A stretch of 64,000 nucleotides of DNA from positions 91,224 through 155,223 of IMG/VR virus record IMGVR_UViG_3300020057_000029; one strand, given 5' to 3'. Position numbers and translations under genes: made by a program. This stretch comes from a virus. The notes under the pieces were generated by a model that did no database searches, had not been told where the DNA came from, and saw nothing but the letters and a program-made list of their open reading frames with translations. Below, piece after piece: positions 32,107-40,562 of this stretch (within the stretch, counting starts at the first letter, position 1; each line of letters opens with the position of its first letter).

Positions 32107-32496
32107 ATGTCTAGACTTTCTGTTAAAATCATCAAAAATTATTACAACAACAATATGTTTGCATATGCGAATGAATGGATCATTCGTGCTAATGAGCCAA
32201 ATCTCCTTTATTTTCAGCTAGTTGACTTAGACAATGATAGCCTGCGCTATATGCCCTCTGTCCCAACTCTGGTATATATGAAGCTTCTTTCGATTGATAG
32301 CGCCGATGTCATCATGGCACCTGCAAGCCTGGCTGACCCGCTAGACACCTCTATTTGGAAAATTAGCTTAGGTGCCAGCCAGATTCCCAAAAGCGGCAAC
32401 GTGGCCTTCCAGATCTCTGAAAATGGCGTTATTCGCACGTTCAGCATCCTAAACGGGATCAGCGTAGAGTATCCTGGAAATGATGGGTCGTGCTAA
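32107..32496 (+). CDS. Head/neck-module protein, 129 aa
   Basis: Not recognised. A beta-rich protein (YFQLVDLDNDSLRYMP, KSGNVAFQISENGVIRTF) with a GGAG ribosome site. It ends directly against the next gene (TAAATG), so the two are coupled. It starts the plus-strand run of connector and neck genes. Confidence 0.6.
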   Translation: MSRLSVKIIKNYYNNNMFAYANEWIIRANEPNLLYFQLVDLDNDSLRYMPSVPTLVYMKLLSIDSADVIMAPASLADPLDTSIWKISLGASQIPKSGNVAFQISENGVIRTFSILNGISVEYPGNDGSC

Positions 32497-33324
32497 ATGT
32501 TTTTCCCTCAAAGTAAATCTCCACAAACCGCAATATACCCAGTTCACTGCAAAGAGGCTTCTGGATTATTGCGCCGTTGCGAACCCTTTTTGACTCCAAC
32601 CCAATTGAAGAATCGGTTTTTGCTGGGCATTCCCTTAAAATTCGCCAACGACGATGTCTTAACGGACGAGATCCTAAAAGACCGTATTCATTTGGCAATG
32701 AACGAAGTAGAGCTTCTTTTGAATATTACCATTACCAGAGAAGCCTTTCAAGACAAGCTTCCTTTTGACTATCAGCTCTACAAAGCGTATATTAATCTAG
32801 TGTCAGAAAAAGGACCAATTATTAGTATTGAAAGTCTTGCTATCACAAGCGCTGACTTCAATAATATTTTCACAATTCCACCTGATTGGATCGAAACTTC
32901 AAATTTTTCAAAACGTCTTGTTAACGTGATCCCTCTATTGGCTGCCTATGGCGTAAACACCGTTCAGGGTGCAGTCGGAAATGCCGGTATAGCTTTTTTG
33001 GCCGTGATGGGTGGTTTGAGCTGGGTTCCTGCTTATTGGCAAATCAATTATACCGCAGGTCTTTCTAACAAAGAAGGTCAGGTGCCAGTACCAGTAAACG
33101 AGCTTATTGGGGTAGTAGCTGCTCTAAACACCCTTAGTCTTATCGCGCCTTCAAATATCTATAATAGCCAATCGCTATCTCAAGATGGCATCTCACAGTC
33201 TTCGTCTGGTCTTGGACCTCGTTTGTACGAACTGAGAATTTCTGAACTTGAGAGAAAAAAAGAAGAGCTAACCAGAAAGCTCAAGGCTATCTTTTTCAGC
33301 AGGATAATATTCGGGAACATATAA
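32497..33324 (+). CDS. Putative head-tail connector/adaptor protein, 275 aa
   Basis: The N-terminal region FLTPTQLKNRFLLGI, DEILKDRIHLAMNEVELLL and LPFDYQLYKAYI (residues 30-100) resembles the helical head of phage adaptor proteins. A hydrophobic Gly/Ala region around 150-170 and a helical, Lys-rich tail follow. It is immediately followed by an overlapping ATG. The connector call is an inference from position and helical pattern. Confidence 0.45.
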   Translation: MFFPQSKSPQTAIYPVHCKEASGLLRRCEPFLTPTQLKNRFLLGIPLKFANDDVLTDEILKDRIHLAMNEVELLLNITITREAFQDKLPFDYQLYKAYINLVSEKGPIISIESLAITSADFNNIFTIPPDWIETSNFSKRLVNVIPLLAAYGVNTVQGAVGNAGIAFLAVMGGLSWVPAYWQINYTAGLSNKEGQVPVPVNELIGVVAALNTLSLIAPSNIYNSQSLSQDGISQSSSGLGPRLYELRISELERKKEELTRKLKAIFFSRIIFGNI

Positions 33325-34370
33325 TGGGTTTAAGTAAATTTTTGCTACAATCTATGTCAGAGCACAAGGATAAGGTCAAAGGGCCTCATTTCCTGTTTTC
33401 TGCAGAGAACCCTCGTTTTCCGCAAAAAACTACGCTAAGCCACGAAGACGTTGTAAAACATCTAAAAGGTGCGGGTTTTGATGCGCACGAAGTGAATGGT
33501 CATTATGGATCTCCCGAGCGCAGCATTGCTGTTTATGGCGTGAGTAAGGTTCAGGGAGAAGAGCTTCACGACATGGCTTCCCGTTTAGGTCAAGATAGCT
33601 CTATTTATTCCAATGGTAAACAGCACGAAATGCGCTTTCATCATGGAGAAAATGCTGGCAAAGCCCATTATGGAGAAGGCACTAAGTGGCATTTGCAAAA
33701 GCCAGCAGACTATTTTACCACCCTTCCTGGCGGACATCACCATTTTACCCATGATTTCAAATTTGACACCTTACACCCAGCGGGCCAGTTACACAATGTT
33801 CACGAGATGCTTGGTAAGCAAGTTTCTGCAGAGCACAAAACCGCTCAAGAAGCTGTTGCTTCGCCTTTAAACCAAAAACTTGAGAGTGATCATGACACCA
33901 ATATGAAAGGTATCAAGGATGGTCTTAAGGACGACATAAAGAAAAACGAACAAGAGCGTATAAAACTTGTTCATTTTTCCTCTCAAGGCGATCTAAAACA
34001 TATTGACCCTAATTTCAAACAAACTGGGGTAGACGCTGGAAAAAAGGGCAGAGATACTTTTCATCCTCACTCATTCTATTACGTAGAGGGCACTGAACCT
34101 GAACAGATCGTTGTGAGTCAAAGCCGTCACAAATATAAGACCAGCATAAACCCTGCTGAAAAACCTGTATACGATCTCGGTCATGATCCAAAAGGTGTGG
34201 TCGATGAAGCAATTAAGGAAAACCAGGGCGTTTTAAACATGGACATGGTTCATGAAAAATTAAAAGATGCTGGGTTTCACGGATTTAGAAACTCAAAACA
34301 CCCTAGTCTATCTAATGTGGTCGGAATGTATCATCCTTTGGCAGTGGAGCATCATGAACAAATCAGATAA
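33324..34370 (+). CDS. Putative ADP-ribosyltransferase-like domain protein, 348 aa
   Basis: The N-terminal half (1-185) is His/Gly-rich with repeated HH and GHH motifs (LPGGHHHFTHDF). The C-terminal half (210-348) reads KLVHFSSQGDLKHIDPNF, SFYYVEGTEP and AGFHGFRNSKHP...GMYHPL, matching the ART-like domains that occur in phage head-associated polyvalent proteins (HYS..L..IDP...G). Such domains may modify host proteins after injection. The catalytic residues cannot be set by eye. It overlaps the next gene by 17 bases. Confidence 0.5.
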   Translation: MGLSKFLLQSMSEHKDKVKGPHFLFSAENPRFPQKTTLSHEDVVKHLKGAGFDAHEVNGHYGSPERSIAVYGVSKVQGEELHDMASRLGQDSSIYSNGKQHEMRFHHGENAGKAHYGEGTKWHLQKPADYFTTLPGGHHHFTHDFKFDTLHPAGQLHNVHEMLGKQVSAEHKTAQEAVASPLNQKLESDHDTNMKGIKDGLKDDIKKNEQERIKLVHFSSQGDLKHIDPNFKQTGVDAGKKGRDTFHPHSFYYVEGTEPEQIVVSQSRHKYKTSINPAEKPVYDLGHDPKGVVDEAIKENQGVLNMDMVHEKLKDAGFHGFRNSKHPSLSNVVGMYHPLAVEHHEQIR

Positions 34371-35442
34371 AACAGAAAATTTGGGTCAGGGCGTACACGA
34401 AGGGTATCAGCAACGCGCTAAACAGGGCGGCGATGTTCTGTTCCATGTAAAGCTTAAGGGTAGAACTTATCTTACGAACGACATACCTCTTCACATGTCC
34501 TTGAAGGTGTTTTCCAACAAGGATGAAATGGACCTAGCTGAAATTAAAGCCAAGGTTAAAGAGTTTGACATCAAGGCTCCAGATCCTAAAAATCTTAAAT
34601 TTAAAACAACTATTTTTACCTCAGAAAATGATGGTAAAGAATATTTCATGCTTTTGTGTGAAGGTTGTCCTGATAATTATGAAAAATTCTACCATTCTTT
34701 TGGCAACAAAGGAACTCGTTATAAAAATTTCATGTCCCATGTGACCATTGACAAGCTATTGTACGATGCGATCAATGAAGACGGCGTAAAAGCTGAAGAG
34801 ATCGAATTTAGCCCTCTCACTGTTGAGCATGGTGCTGACAATACTGTGCATATTTTTGAAGACAGTCTAGAAAAGTCTGAAGAGCTTCTTGAAAAAGGCA
34901 GTATGAAGCATTTAGCTTCTGCTTTGATTATGAGCACGGCCCTTGCTGGCGGATCTCACACTGCTCATGCTCCTAAAACACCATCTGCAATCCATCAAGA
35001 ACCTGAATACACACCAGCAAGAATGCTTGCTAGTATTTCTGATGTAGAAAGCTCTGGCGGAAAAGATACTAAACACGAAGCTCTTCCTGAGGGCGGGATA
35101 CATCGTGGTGAAAAAGCTTATGGAAAATACGGACTAACACCTGTTGTTATACGCGAAACAATACATATGCACAAAGACCTTGCGACAAAACATAAAAAAG
35201 CCTTAAACCTGCGTGGACAAGACATGTCTAACTATATGCAAGACAACCCTGAATTAGAAGACACGATTGCTCAGAAGCATTTACAAAGACTTGAACATCA
35301 TTTTGGTCCAAAACCAGACGTTCTGGGCTATGCGTGGTTACAGGGAATTACTGGGACAAACAAGGCTCTGAAAACAAAAGAAGATATTAAAAGTCATTGG
35401 CATGTCAAAAAAATTAGAGATGCCTATCTAAGGGGTAAGTAA
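34354..35442 (+). CDS. 2H-phosphoesterase-like domain fused to a lysozyme/transglycosylase-like domain
   Basis: The start is the ATG at 34354 inside the end of the previous gene. In the 362-aa protein, LHMSLKV (His47-x-Ser49) and SHVTIDK (His129-x-Thr131) are spaced 82 residues apart, the pattern of 2H phosphoesterases (LigT fold). The region 165-185 holds EKSEELLEK, followed by a hydrophobic stretch. The C-terminal part (230-362) has ISDVESSGGKDT and AYGKYGLTP, typical of SLT-like lytic transglycosylases with the catalytic Glu in DVESSGG. The combination suggests an injected or virion-bound protein that opens the cell wall and cleaves cyclic or 2'-5' nucleotides. Confidence 0.58.
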   Translation: MNKSDKTENLGQGVHEGYQQRAKQGGDVLFHVKLKGRTYLTNDIPLHMSLKVFSNKDEMDLAEIKAKVKEFDIKAPDPKNLKFKTTIFTSENDGKEYFMLLCEGCPDNYEKFYHSFGNKGTRYKNFMSHVTIDKLLYDAINEDGVKAEEIEFSPLTVEHGADNTVHIFEDSLEKSEELLEKGSMKHLASALIMSTALAGGSHTAHAPKTPSAIHQEPEYTPARMLASISDVESSGGKDTKHEALPEGGIHRGEKAYGKYGLTPVVIRETIHMHKDLATKHKKALNLRGQDMSNYMQDNPELEDTIAQKHLQRLEHHFGPKPDVLGYAWLQGITGTNKALKTKEDIKSHWHVKKIRDAYLRGK

Positions 35443-35948
35443 TGGATATTAAAGCTGATGAAATATTGAGCGTAGAAGAAGCTGGAATGCTGGACAAACA
35501 TCCTGTAAAAATGCTTCGCACAAAAGGTGGGTTTTGGATTGCCGTAGGTAGGCCAAAAGGAAAGCACAAGGATGAGGCGATTGGGGCAGGCAGTCACCCT
35601 GCTATCGTAAGGTACAACCTCGAAAAACAGTATCCAGCCTTTGAACCTGCCCTTATGAAGAGCGAAATGTTCAATGACTCTGCTATCGTAGATAAACATT
35701 CCCATTTTCTTTCTGATGAATTGCGTAAATCTGGTTACGATGTTTACTCCGTTCAAGACGGCAAAGAAATAGAATTTCACGTAACCAAGCTCAATGCCTA
35801 TGTTGCTACCGTAAAAGGCCAGCTACAGTCAGATGCGTTGGTTTTTAAAGTATTAGAAATGCCTAAAGAATTTACCAGAGCTATTGCTGGAGCGGCAACC
35901 GAAAAAGCCCTATCTTGTAATACGCCCAAAATCCGCATCGAGAAATAA
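35442..35948 (+). CDS. Head/neck-module protein, 168 aa
   Basis: Not recognised. The start overlaps the previous stop (TAATG). The N-terminal half contains FWIAVGRPKGKHKDEAIGAGSH; the middle contains ALMKSEMFND, another xKSE motif; the C-terminal half is alpha/beta. It belongs to the continuous plus-strand virion block. Confidence 0.58.
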   Translation: MDIKADEILSVEEAGMLDKHPVKMLRTKGGFWIAVGRPKGKHKDEAIGAGSHPAIVRYNLEKQYPAFEPALMKSEMFNDSAIVDKHSHFLSDELRKSGYDVYSVQDGKEIEFHVTKLNAYVATVKGQLQSDALVFKVLEMPKEFTRAIAGAATEKALSCNTPKIRIEK

Positions 35949-35949
35949 T

Positions 35950-36324
35950 ATGAGCGTAAAGATCTTTTATTCTAAAAAAATCGCTACTTACGATCCAGAT
36001 AAGCCCTTGCAGCATCAGTTGAAAGGTTGCAAAAAGGTCGTAATAGAATACGAACCTAAAGATTCTTCCATCGATAGGTTTATTGATGAAATTGAACAAC
36101 TTTGTGATAAAAACAATAGCACTGTCTTAAACATAAATTTGGTTCATAACGACTTTATAGCTGGTGCTAAGTTAAAAAAACGCGTAAAAAAATTAGAAAC
36201 AAATACCTCTGTAAACACGCTTATAAAAATGATGGCGTCTGGGTATTCAGAAACAGATAAGAAACTGGAGCAAATTGCTTCTATCTGTACAGAGGGTGAC
36301 TGCAATGGCAAAGAGAAAGCCTAA
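35950..36324 (+). CDS. Hypothetical 124-aa protein of the neck module
   Basis: Not recognised. The ATG at 35950 is chosen because it directly follows the previous stop (TAATATG); a longer frame would overlap that gene. The protein is Lys-rich and helical in its second half (residues 60-115) and ends with a Cys pair. Its end overlaps the next gene's start by about 20 bases. Confidence 0.55.
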   Translation: MSVKIFYSKKIATYDPDKPLQHQLKGCKKVVIEYEPKDSSIDRFIDEIEQLCDKNNSTVLNINLVHNDFIAGAKLKKRVKKLETNTSVNTLIKMMASGYSETDKKLEQIASICTEGDCNGKEKA

Positions 36325-37249
36325 CGGAATTCAGGCAGATACTATCAATCGATATAGCCCGTTTACTCAACTCTCTTTTGATTTGAAGAGACAGGATGTT
36401 TTCGTTACCAGTTTTGCTATTGATTTCTTGCATTACAAGGCTATGCCTAGCCCTATAGGCAAAAAAGATAGAGGCGACTATCGCCGCCAAGATGGCGTAG
36501 ATACGATCACGTCTAATGGTATGATTTATAAATGCTCTGGTGTTTTCTCAGCCACAATGGTGGATAATGAGCGTAAACAGAGAAAAGGCGACATCGGCAC
36601 TTTAGACCCTTCGACTGGTAGAATCATCATGCCTCGTTTTTACAACAAAGACGGTACCAAAGGCAACTTGGCAGATGGCAAACGTATCTATTTGGCACCA
36701 GGAGATCGGCTTTACATAGCAGATCCAGTTGCTGACGTGAAAGTAGAAAATTACCAGGAAATGGACTATGAGCCTGGAATCGACAATGAAGCAAAATTTG
36801 CCATTGTGGAACTAGCGCTTCCTATTGTGGATAGCCGAAACATCGAATATACAGAAAATGTAGATTTTTCAATCACTTGCGATGGAAACGTCCGATGGCT
36901 TGATAGTGGAAAAAATCCTGGTATTGATCCAACTACTGGAAAGGGTAGGATTTATTCAATTCGCTACCGATACAAGGCTTATTGGTATGTAACCATGATA
37001 CCAAAAGAAGTTCGGGTGACCAATGTTACTACGGATGGCATTAGATCTCCCGAAAGAATGGCTTATCATGCGGTTATCACTCGGGAATATATGTATCATA
37101 ATCAGAACAAGGGTGATGCTGTAAACCAGCTTGAGTCTAAAGATCCCAAAAGGGCTCAAAGCGAACCAGTTCGGTCGATTACTCCAAATAAGTTTGTTGT
37201 ACCCGTAGACATGAGCGCTATTGGCGAAGAAAATAGCGACGAAGACTAA
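36305..37249 (+). CDS. Virion structural protein, 314 aa
   Basis: The start at 36305 is preceded by GAGGG. The protein is beta-rich with regular Asp/Gly turns (GRIYSIRYRYKAYWYVTMIP near 225; AYHAVITREYMYHNQ near 262) and a Pro/Asp-rich tail. The pattern fits a neck, collar or head-completion protein. No family name is recognised. Confidence 0.6.
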   Translation: MAKRKPNGIQADTINRYSPFTQLSFDLKRQDVFVTSFAIDFLHYKAMPSPIGKKDRGDYRRQDGVDTITSNGMIYKCSGVFSATMVDNERKQRKGDIGTLDPSTGRIIMPRFYNKDGTKGNLADGKRIYLAPGDRLYIADPVADVKVENYQEMDYEPGIDNEAKFAIVELALPIVDSRNIEYTENVDFSITCDGNVRWLDSGKNPGIDPTTGKGRIYSIRYRYKAYWYVTMIPKEVRVTNVTTDGIRSPERMAYHAVITREYMYHNQNKGDAVNQLESKDPKRAQSEPVRSITPNKFVVPVDMSAIGEENSDED

Positions 37250-37287
37250 TCTTTAATGTGAACTAAGTATAAGGAATCAAATCATTT

Positions 37288-37737
37288 ATGGCAGCTAAAA
37301 ATATCAGAAATGTACAAGGCAAAAAAGTAGAAGATGTTCCTGTAATCGCGAACAATATCTACAACAATGCTGCGGGTGCTCAAAAAAATGCTGAAGTGGG
37401 CAGATTTCTTGTCCCATTAAACATTGATGGATCAACTTATACCACAGATGCCACCACCGCCCGCAGACTTCCTTCTAAGGGTCGCAACGTCGCTGTGTAC
37501 AACAACAGTGGGGTTGTTCACTCTATAACTGCTGGCGATAGAGATGTTGCTGCCATGGTGGCGCTCGCGATAGGCGTTGTGGACAATGCCACCAGACGTG
37601 TAGGTATTGCTTGTCCTCCAAACGCATGGACTTATGTTGCTCTGTACGAACAACAAGATGTAATTTCCGACAATGCAGCTCTTCTTGTATATCTAATCGA
37701 AGACGACACTTTTATCAAACAAGAAGCTTCCAGATAA
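37288..37737 (+). CDS. Virion protein, 149 aa
   Basis: Not recognised. A beta-rich protein with Ala/Asn runs and a Ser/Thr-rich centre (NIDGSTYTTDATTARRLP), in the continuous neck module. It ends 9 bases before the zinc-finger gene that leads into the mCpol gene. Confidence 0.58.
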   Translation: MAAKNIRNVQGKKVEDVPVIANNIYNNAAGAQKNAEVGRFLVPLNIDGSTYTTDATTARRLPSKGRNVAVYNNSGVVHSITAGDRDVAAMVALAIGVVDNATRRVGIACPPNAWTYVALYEQQDVISDNAALLVYLIEDDTFIKQEASR

Positions 37738-37746
37738 GGGGATTCA

Positions 37747-38880
37747 ATGTCTTTCGGCAACTCCTTTCTTAAAAAAGCGTTAGGCGAAGATTTTTTTGAA
37801 TCTTTGCAAAAAGTTGAGCTTTATAAGCAAGGCACTCGCACGACCGTAGATCCAGAGGAAATTGCCACGGCCCTTCAGATTGTACCAAGAACCTTGATGG
37901 CGTTTTTGGTGAACACTCTTTCTCCTTTAAAGGTAGGAGACAACAAAAGAATTCAGCTCCCTCTTCAAGAATCTGGCGTATTCCTCAATGCCACCAAGCT
38001 GGAGCGCGACGTTTATATTGGCAATATTGAGCAAGCCGGTAAGATTGTGACTGAGTATAAATTCAGATCCATTCCAGGGATTGGACTTATTATCATGTCA
38101 GCTTACGAGCTCTATGATATTAATAAGTTGATAGAGCCTCCAAAAGTGGAGGAAGACGTTGCCTCCAAAGTGCAACATATGATCAATGAACGTCTTGCTA
38201 TACATGATATAGTTGGTCAGGTGGTCGATAAGACTATGGCTGAACGTGAAGCGCTAAACAAGCTCATGCTCATGAAACTGACCAATGAGCTCAATGCTAC
38301 TAGGGAAGAATTAGAACGTGAAAGAGTAAGGCTTGCTGGCTGTGCCGTTGCTGCTCATGGTGGTGTAAAGCCTGGAGAACTCCAACCTGGTGACTACGGA
38401 CACTCTGCATCTTTGGACGATGTTCTACATCTTCGTGAAAAAAACGAGAAGTTTAAAAAAGACATTGCTAACGTGGCCAGAGTTTTTTCGGAAGATCCTG
38501 CTTCTAAAAGCGATGAGTATTTACGCGGCTTGGCCAACGGAATTGCTGTTGTTGATGCTACCATAAATGATAAGGAACCAGAATTCGTGGATGCACCCAA
38601 AAAAGGCTCTCAAAAACTAAAAAACTTTGTAGAGCGCCGAAAACAGCCTCAAGAATTTTCTATTCAAATGGCCAAAGGTGAGCAAGTTGATTGCCCTGAT
38701 TGTGGCAAAAACATCTTTGATGGCACTGTATTTTCTGGCTGTATTTGCTTTGGCGATGATCGCGAGCGCAAGGTTTTTGTTAGGAAAAGTGATACCGGAA
38801 TCAATGTGCGTTTCTCTAAAGGCTTTGATCCTGAAAATATCGAAATGCTTCTAGATATTCTTAGGAGAAAACATGGATAA
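37747..38880 (+). CDS. Zinc-finger virion-module protein coupled to the mCpol gene, 377 aa
   Basis: Not assigned to a family. Residues 1-130 are alpha/beta with PRTLMAFLVNTLSPLKVGDN. Residues 145-215 form a long coiled coil (NKLMLMKLTNELNATREELERERVRL). A zinc site CPDCGKNIFDG...CIC lies near 319-338, and the last 40 residues form a small domain. It overlaps the mCpol gene by 8 bases (ATGGATAA), so the two products are made together and may interact. It may tie the nucleotide-polymerase domain to the virion. Confidence 0.6.
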   Translation: MSFGNSFLKKALGEDFFESLQKVELYKQGTRTTVDPEEIATALQIVPRTLMAFLVNTLSPLKVGDNKRIQLPLQESGVFLNATKLERDVYIGNIEQAGKIVTEYKFRSIPGIGLIIMSAYELYDINKLIEPPKVEEDVASKVQHMINERLAIHDIVGQVVDKTMAEREALNKLMLMKLTNELNATREELERERVRLAGCAVAAHGGVKPGELQPGDYGHSASLDDVLHLREKNEKFKKDIANVARVFSEDPASKSDEYLRGLANGIAVVDATINDKEPEFVDAPKKGSQKLKNFVERRKQPQEFSIQMAKGEQVDCPDCGKNIFDGTVFSGCICFGDDRERKVFVRKSDTGINVRFSKGFDPENIEMLLDILRRKHG

Positions 38881-40549
38881 TATATTTTTAGCAATGGACG
38901 CAGATAACGCAGGAAGAATGGTCGGAAGAGCCGTTCTTGCTAACGATGTTGCTGCTCTTACCGAAGTAAGCTCCAGAATCGATCTGGGACAAGAAATCAT
39001 CGCCAGGTGGGTTCAAGAACAGGGCGGAAAAAAGATTTCTGCTGGAGGAGATGAGTTCACAGCCCAGATGCCGCCTGGTTCTATTGAAACGATTGAAGAA
39101 CTTCGGAAGGACTATCAATTTGCTACGAATCTAACAATGACCGTTGGCGTAGGCAAAGATTTGTCCCAAGCTGGCAAGTCTCTTATGGCCGGAAAACTAC
39201 GTGGTAAAAATATCGTAGTGATATTCGATGAAACCGTTGATTCTGAATTGCAGTCCGCACATCTACATGCTGGAGACGGAACTGGATCGGAAGAAGAAAA
39301 CAAGCTAGACGAAGCGTATCTTAGCGATGGTCAACAAAACGAGCAGGGAGAGGACGCCGCCAATGATGGTCAGGGCGAATTCTCTGATGGTAAAAATCAT
39401 GATAGCGAAGCCAATCGTGAGGCAAAGGGCGATGATGTTGGGCCTGGTTCTACTGAAGAAAGCCCAGGAGAGGGCGTTGAGCCTACCGCTACAGATCAAC
39501 AAGCTGAACAAAATGATCAACAAGCACAATTTAACACAGATGGTGAAGAGCCTGGTCCAACCGACCCAAAAGCTCAATCCAATCCCAAAACCGAAGGTGC
39601 GGAAAAGCTAGAGGAAAAATCTATGAACGATAAATCTAACGGAAACAGTGTAAAACCAAAAAACAAGGAGATCGTAAATGAAGGCTCTAAAGAAAAAGAT
39701 CCAAAAGCAGGTCAAGAAAATGTTGACAAGCTTAAAGAAAAAATTGATGAAGCCAGCCCCGAAAGCCAAAGCCAAGAAAAAGATGTAATGGAAAATATTG
39801 ACGATGCAGATCTTGCAACTGGCCATGCCGATGGAAAAGGGGTGGATGACAAAGACTCCGACCAAACTCCTGGTGACATGGGCCTAGGCGATGAAGCAGA
39901 AGCTGGGGCTGAAGAAGGTGTTGATCCTCAAGATCCTAGTGCTTCTGAAGAAGAAGGCGAAGAAGATCTTAATCCAGATCAGCTTCCTGGCGAAGACAAA
40001 GAAGACCCTGACTACAAAGAAGTTCTTGGTGACGCGATTGCCTCTGAACAAGAAAACATTCAAAAAGAAAAAGTCGTACAGATGGTAGCTGAAGCCCTAG
40101 AAGTCTTCAAAAGTCAGCGCCATATTTTGGAACGAGCTAAAGAACAAGCCCCTGAGCTCTATAACGGCTCGATCAAAATGCTTCGCGCAATGATTGAAAT
40201 GTCAAAATTGCTTGGTTTTGGCGATGGGCTAGAAGATCCTGAACACGATGCTCAGCAAAATGGCGCTGACTCCCTGTTTGGCAATGACGAAGACATGCCT
40301 GCCGATGACGAAGATATGCTTGCCGATGACGAAGATATGCTTGCCGATGACAAACCTTTCTTGGATGGTTCTGATTCTGAAGAAGGTGCGGAAGATAAAG
40401 AGAAGCCTGCTAGCAAACCTGAATTTCCTCCTAAGAAAGATGGTAAATCTGCTAAACCCGACGTTTCACCAGACGCTAAAGGAAAACCTAGTTTCCCCCC
40501 TAAAAAACCAGAAGGAAAACCTGCTGGAAAAAAGCCAGCGGGGCAATAG
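38873..40549 (+). CDS. mCpol/GGDEF-like nucleotide polymerase domain with long acidic tail (0-frame product)
   Basis: Residues 1-115 of the 558-aa protein match the mCpol (minimal CRISPR-type polymerase) plan, a small relative of GGDEF and Cas10 palm domains. AMDADNAGR (D9, D11) supplies the first metal-binding strand, ISAGGDEF (58-62) the GGDEF motif, then an ATNLTMTVGVG strand and the LSQAGKSLMAGKLRGKN helix. mCpol proteins synthesise cyclic oligonucleotides or are predicted to. From about 120 to 550 the protein is acidic and disordered, with Asp/Glu/Gln/Pro-rich repeats and a helical island (about 395-460). It lies amid virion genes. Its last codons contain a slippery heptamer, so a longer product is expected. 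Confidence 0.72.
   Translation: MDNIFLAMDADNAGRMVGRAVLANDVAALTEVSSRIDLGQEIIARWVQEQGGKKISAGGDEFTAQMPPGSIETIEELRKDYQFATNLTMTVGVGKDLSQAGKSLMAGKLRGKNIVVIFDETVDSELQSAHLHAGDGTGSEEENKLDEAYLSDGQQNEQGEDAANDGQGEFSDGKNHDSEANREAKGDDVGPGSTEESPGEGVEPTATDQQAEQNDQQAQFNTDGEEPGPTDPKAQSNPKTEGAEKLEEKSMNDKSNGNSVKPKNKEIVNEGSKEKDPKAGQENVDKLKEKIDEASPESQSQEKDVMENIDDADLATGHADGKGVDDKDSDQTPGDMGLGDEAEAGAEEGVDPQDPSASEEEGEEDLNPDQLPGEDKEDPDYKEVLGDAIASEQENIQKEKVVQMVAEALEVFKSQRHILERAKEQAPELYNGSIKMLRAMIEMSKLLGFGDGLEDPEHDAQQNGADSLFGNDEDMPADDEDMLADDEDMLADDKPFLDGSDSEEGAEDKEKPASKPEFPPKKDGKSAKPDVSPDAKGKPSFPPKKPEGKPAGKKPAGQ
40280..40353 (+). repeat. Short tandem repeat, 21-base unit, in the acidic tail
   Basis: Three near-identical copies of a 21-base unit encode the heptapeptide ADDEDML (one variant has MP), marking recent slippage expansion in the disordered region of the mCpol gene. 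Confidence 0.8.
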
Positions 40550-40562
40550 GTAGCCCCATTGG
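40511..40562 (+). promoter_or_regulatory. Programmed -1 ribosomal frameshift signal
   Basis: Four elements line up. An SD-like AAGGA (40512-40516) lies 11 bases before the slippery heptamer A AAA AAG (40528-40534), which is in the correct phase (0-frame codons AAA AAG). A 5-base spacer is followed by a GC-only hairpin GGGGC/GCCCC (40540-40544 / 40553-40557). The stem can extend with CCAG/TTGG around one mismatch. The 0-frame stop TAG lies in the hairpin loop at 40547-40549. The -1 frame stays open to 40761. This is the layout of the E. coli dnaX signal. Confidence 0.75.

Noticed and set aside
38873-39217. Diguanylate cyclase from a bacterium
   Set aside because: The GGDEF motif is present, but the domain is only about 115 residues, starts with a DxD strand at residue 9 and matches the shorter mCpol plan; no sensor domain or RxxD site is seen.
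39305-39865. Hydrophobic minus-strand frames resembling membrane proteins
   Set aside because: They are antisense to the acidic tail of the mCpol gene; acidic codons read as hydrophobic ones on the other strand.
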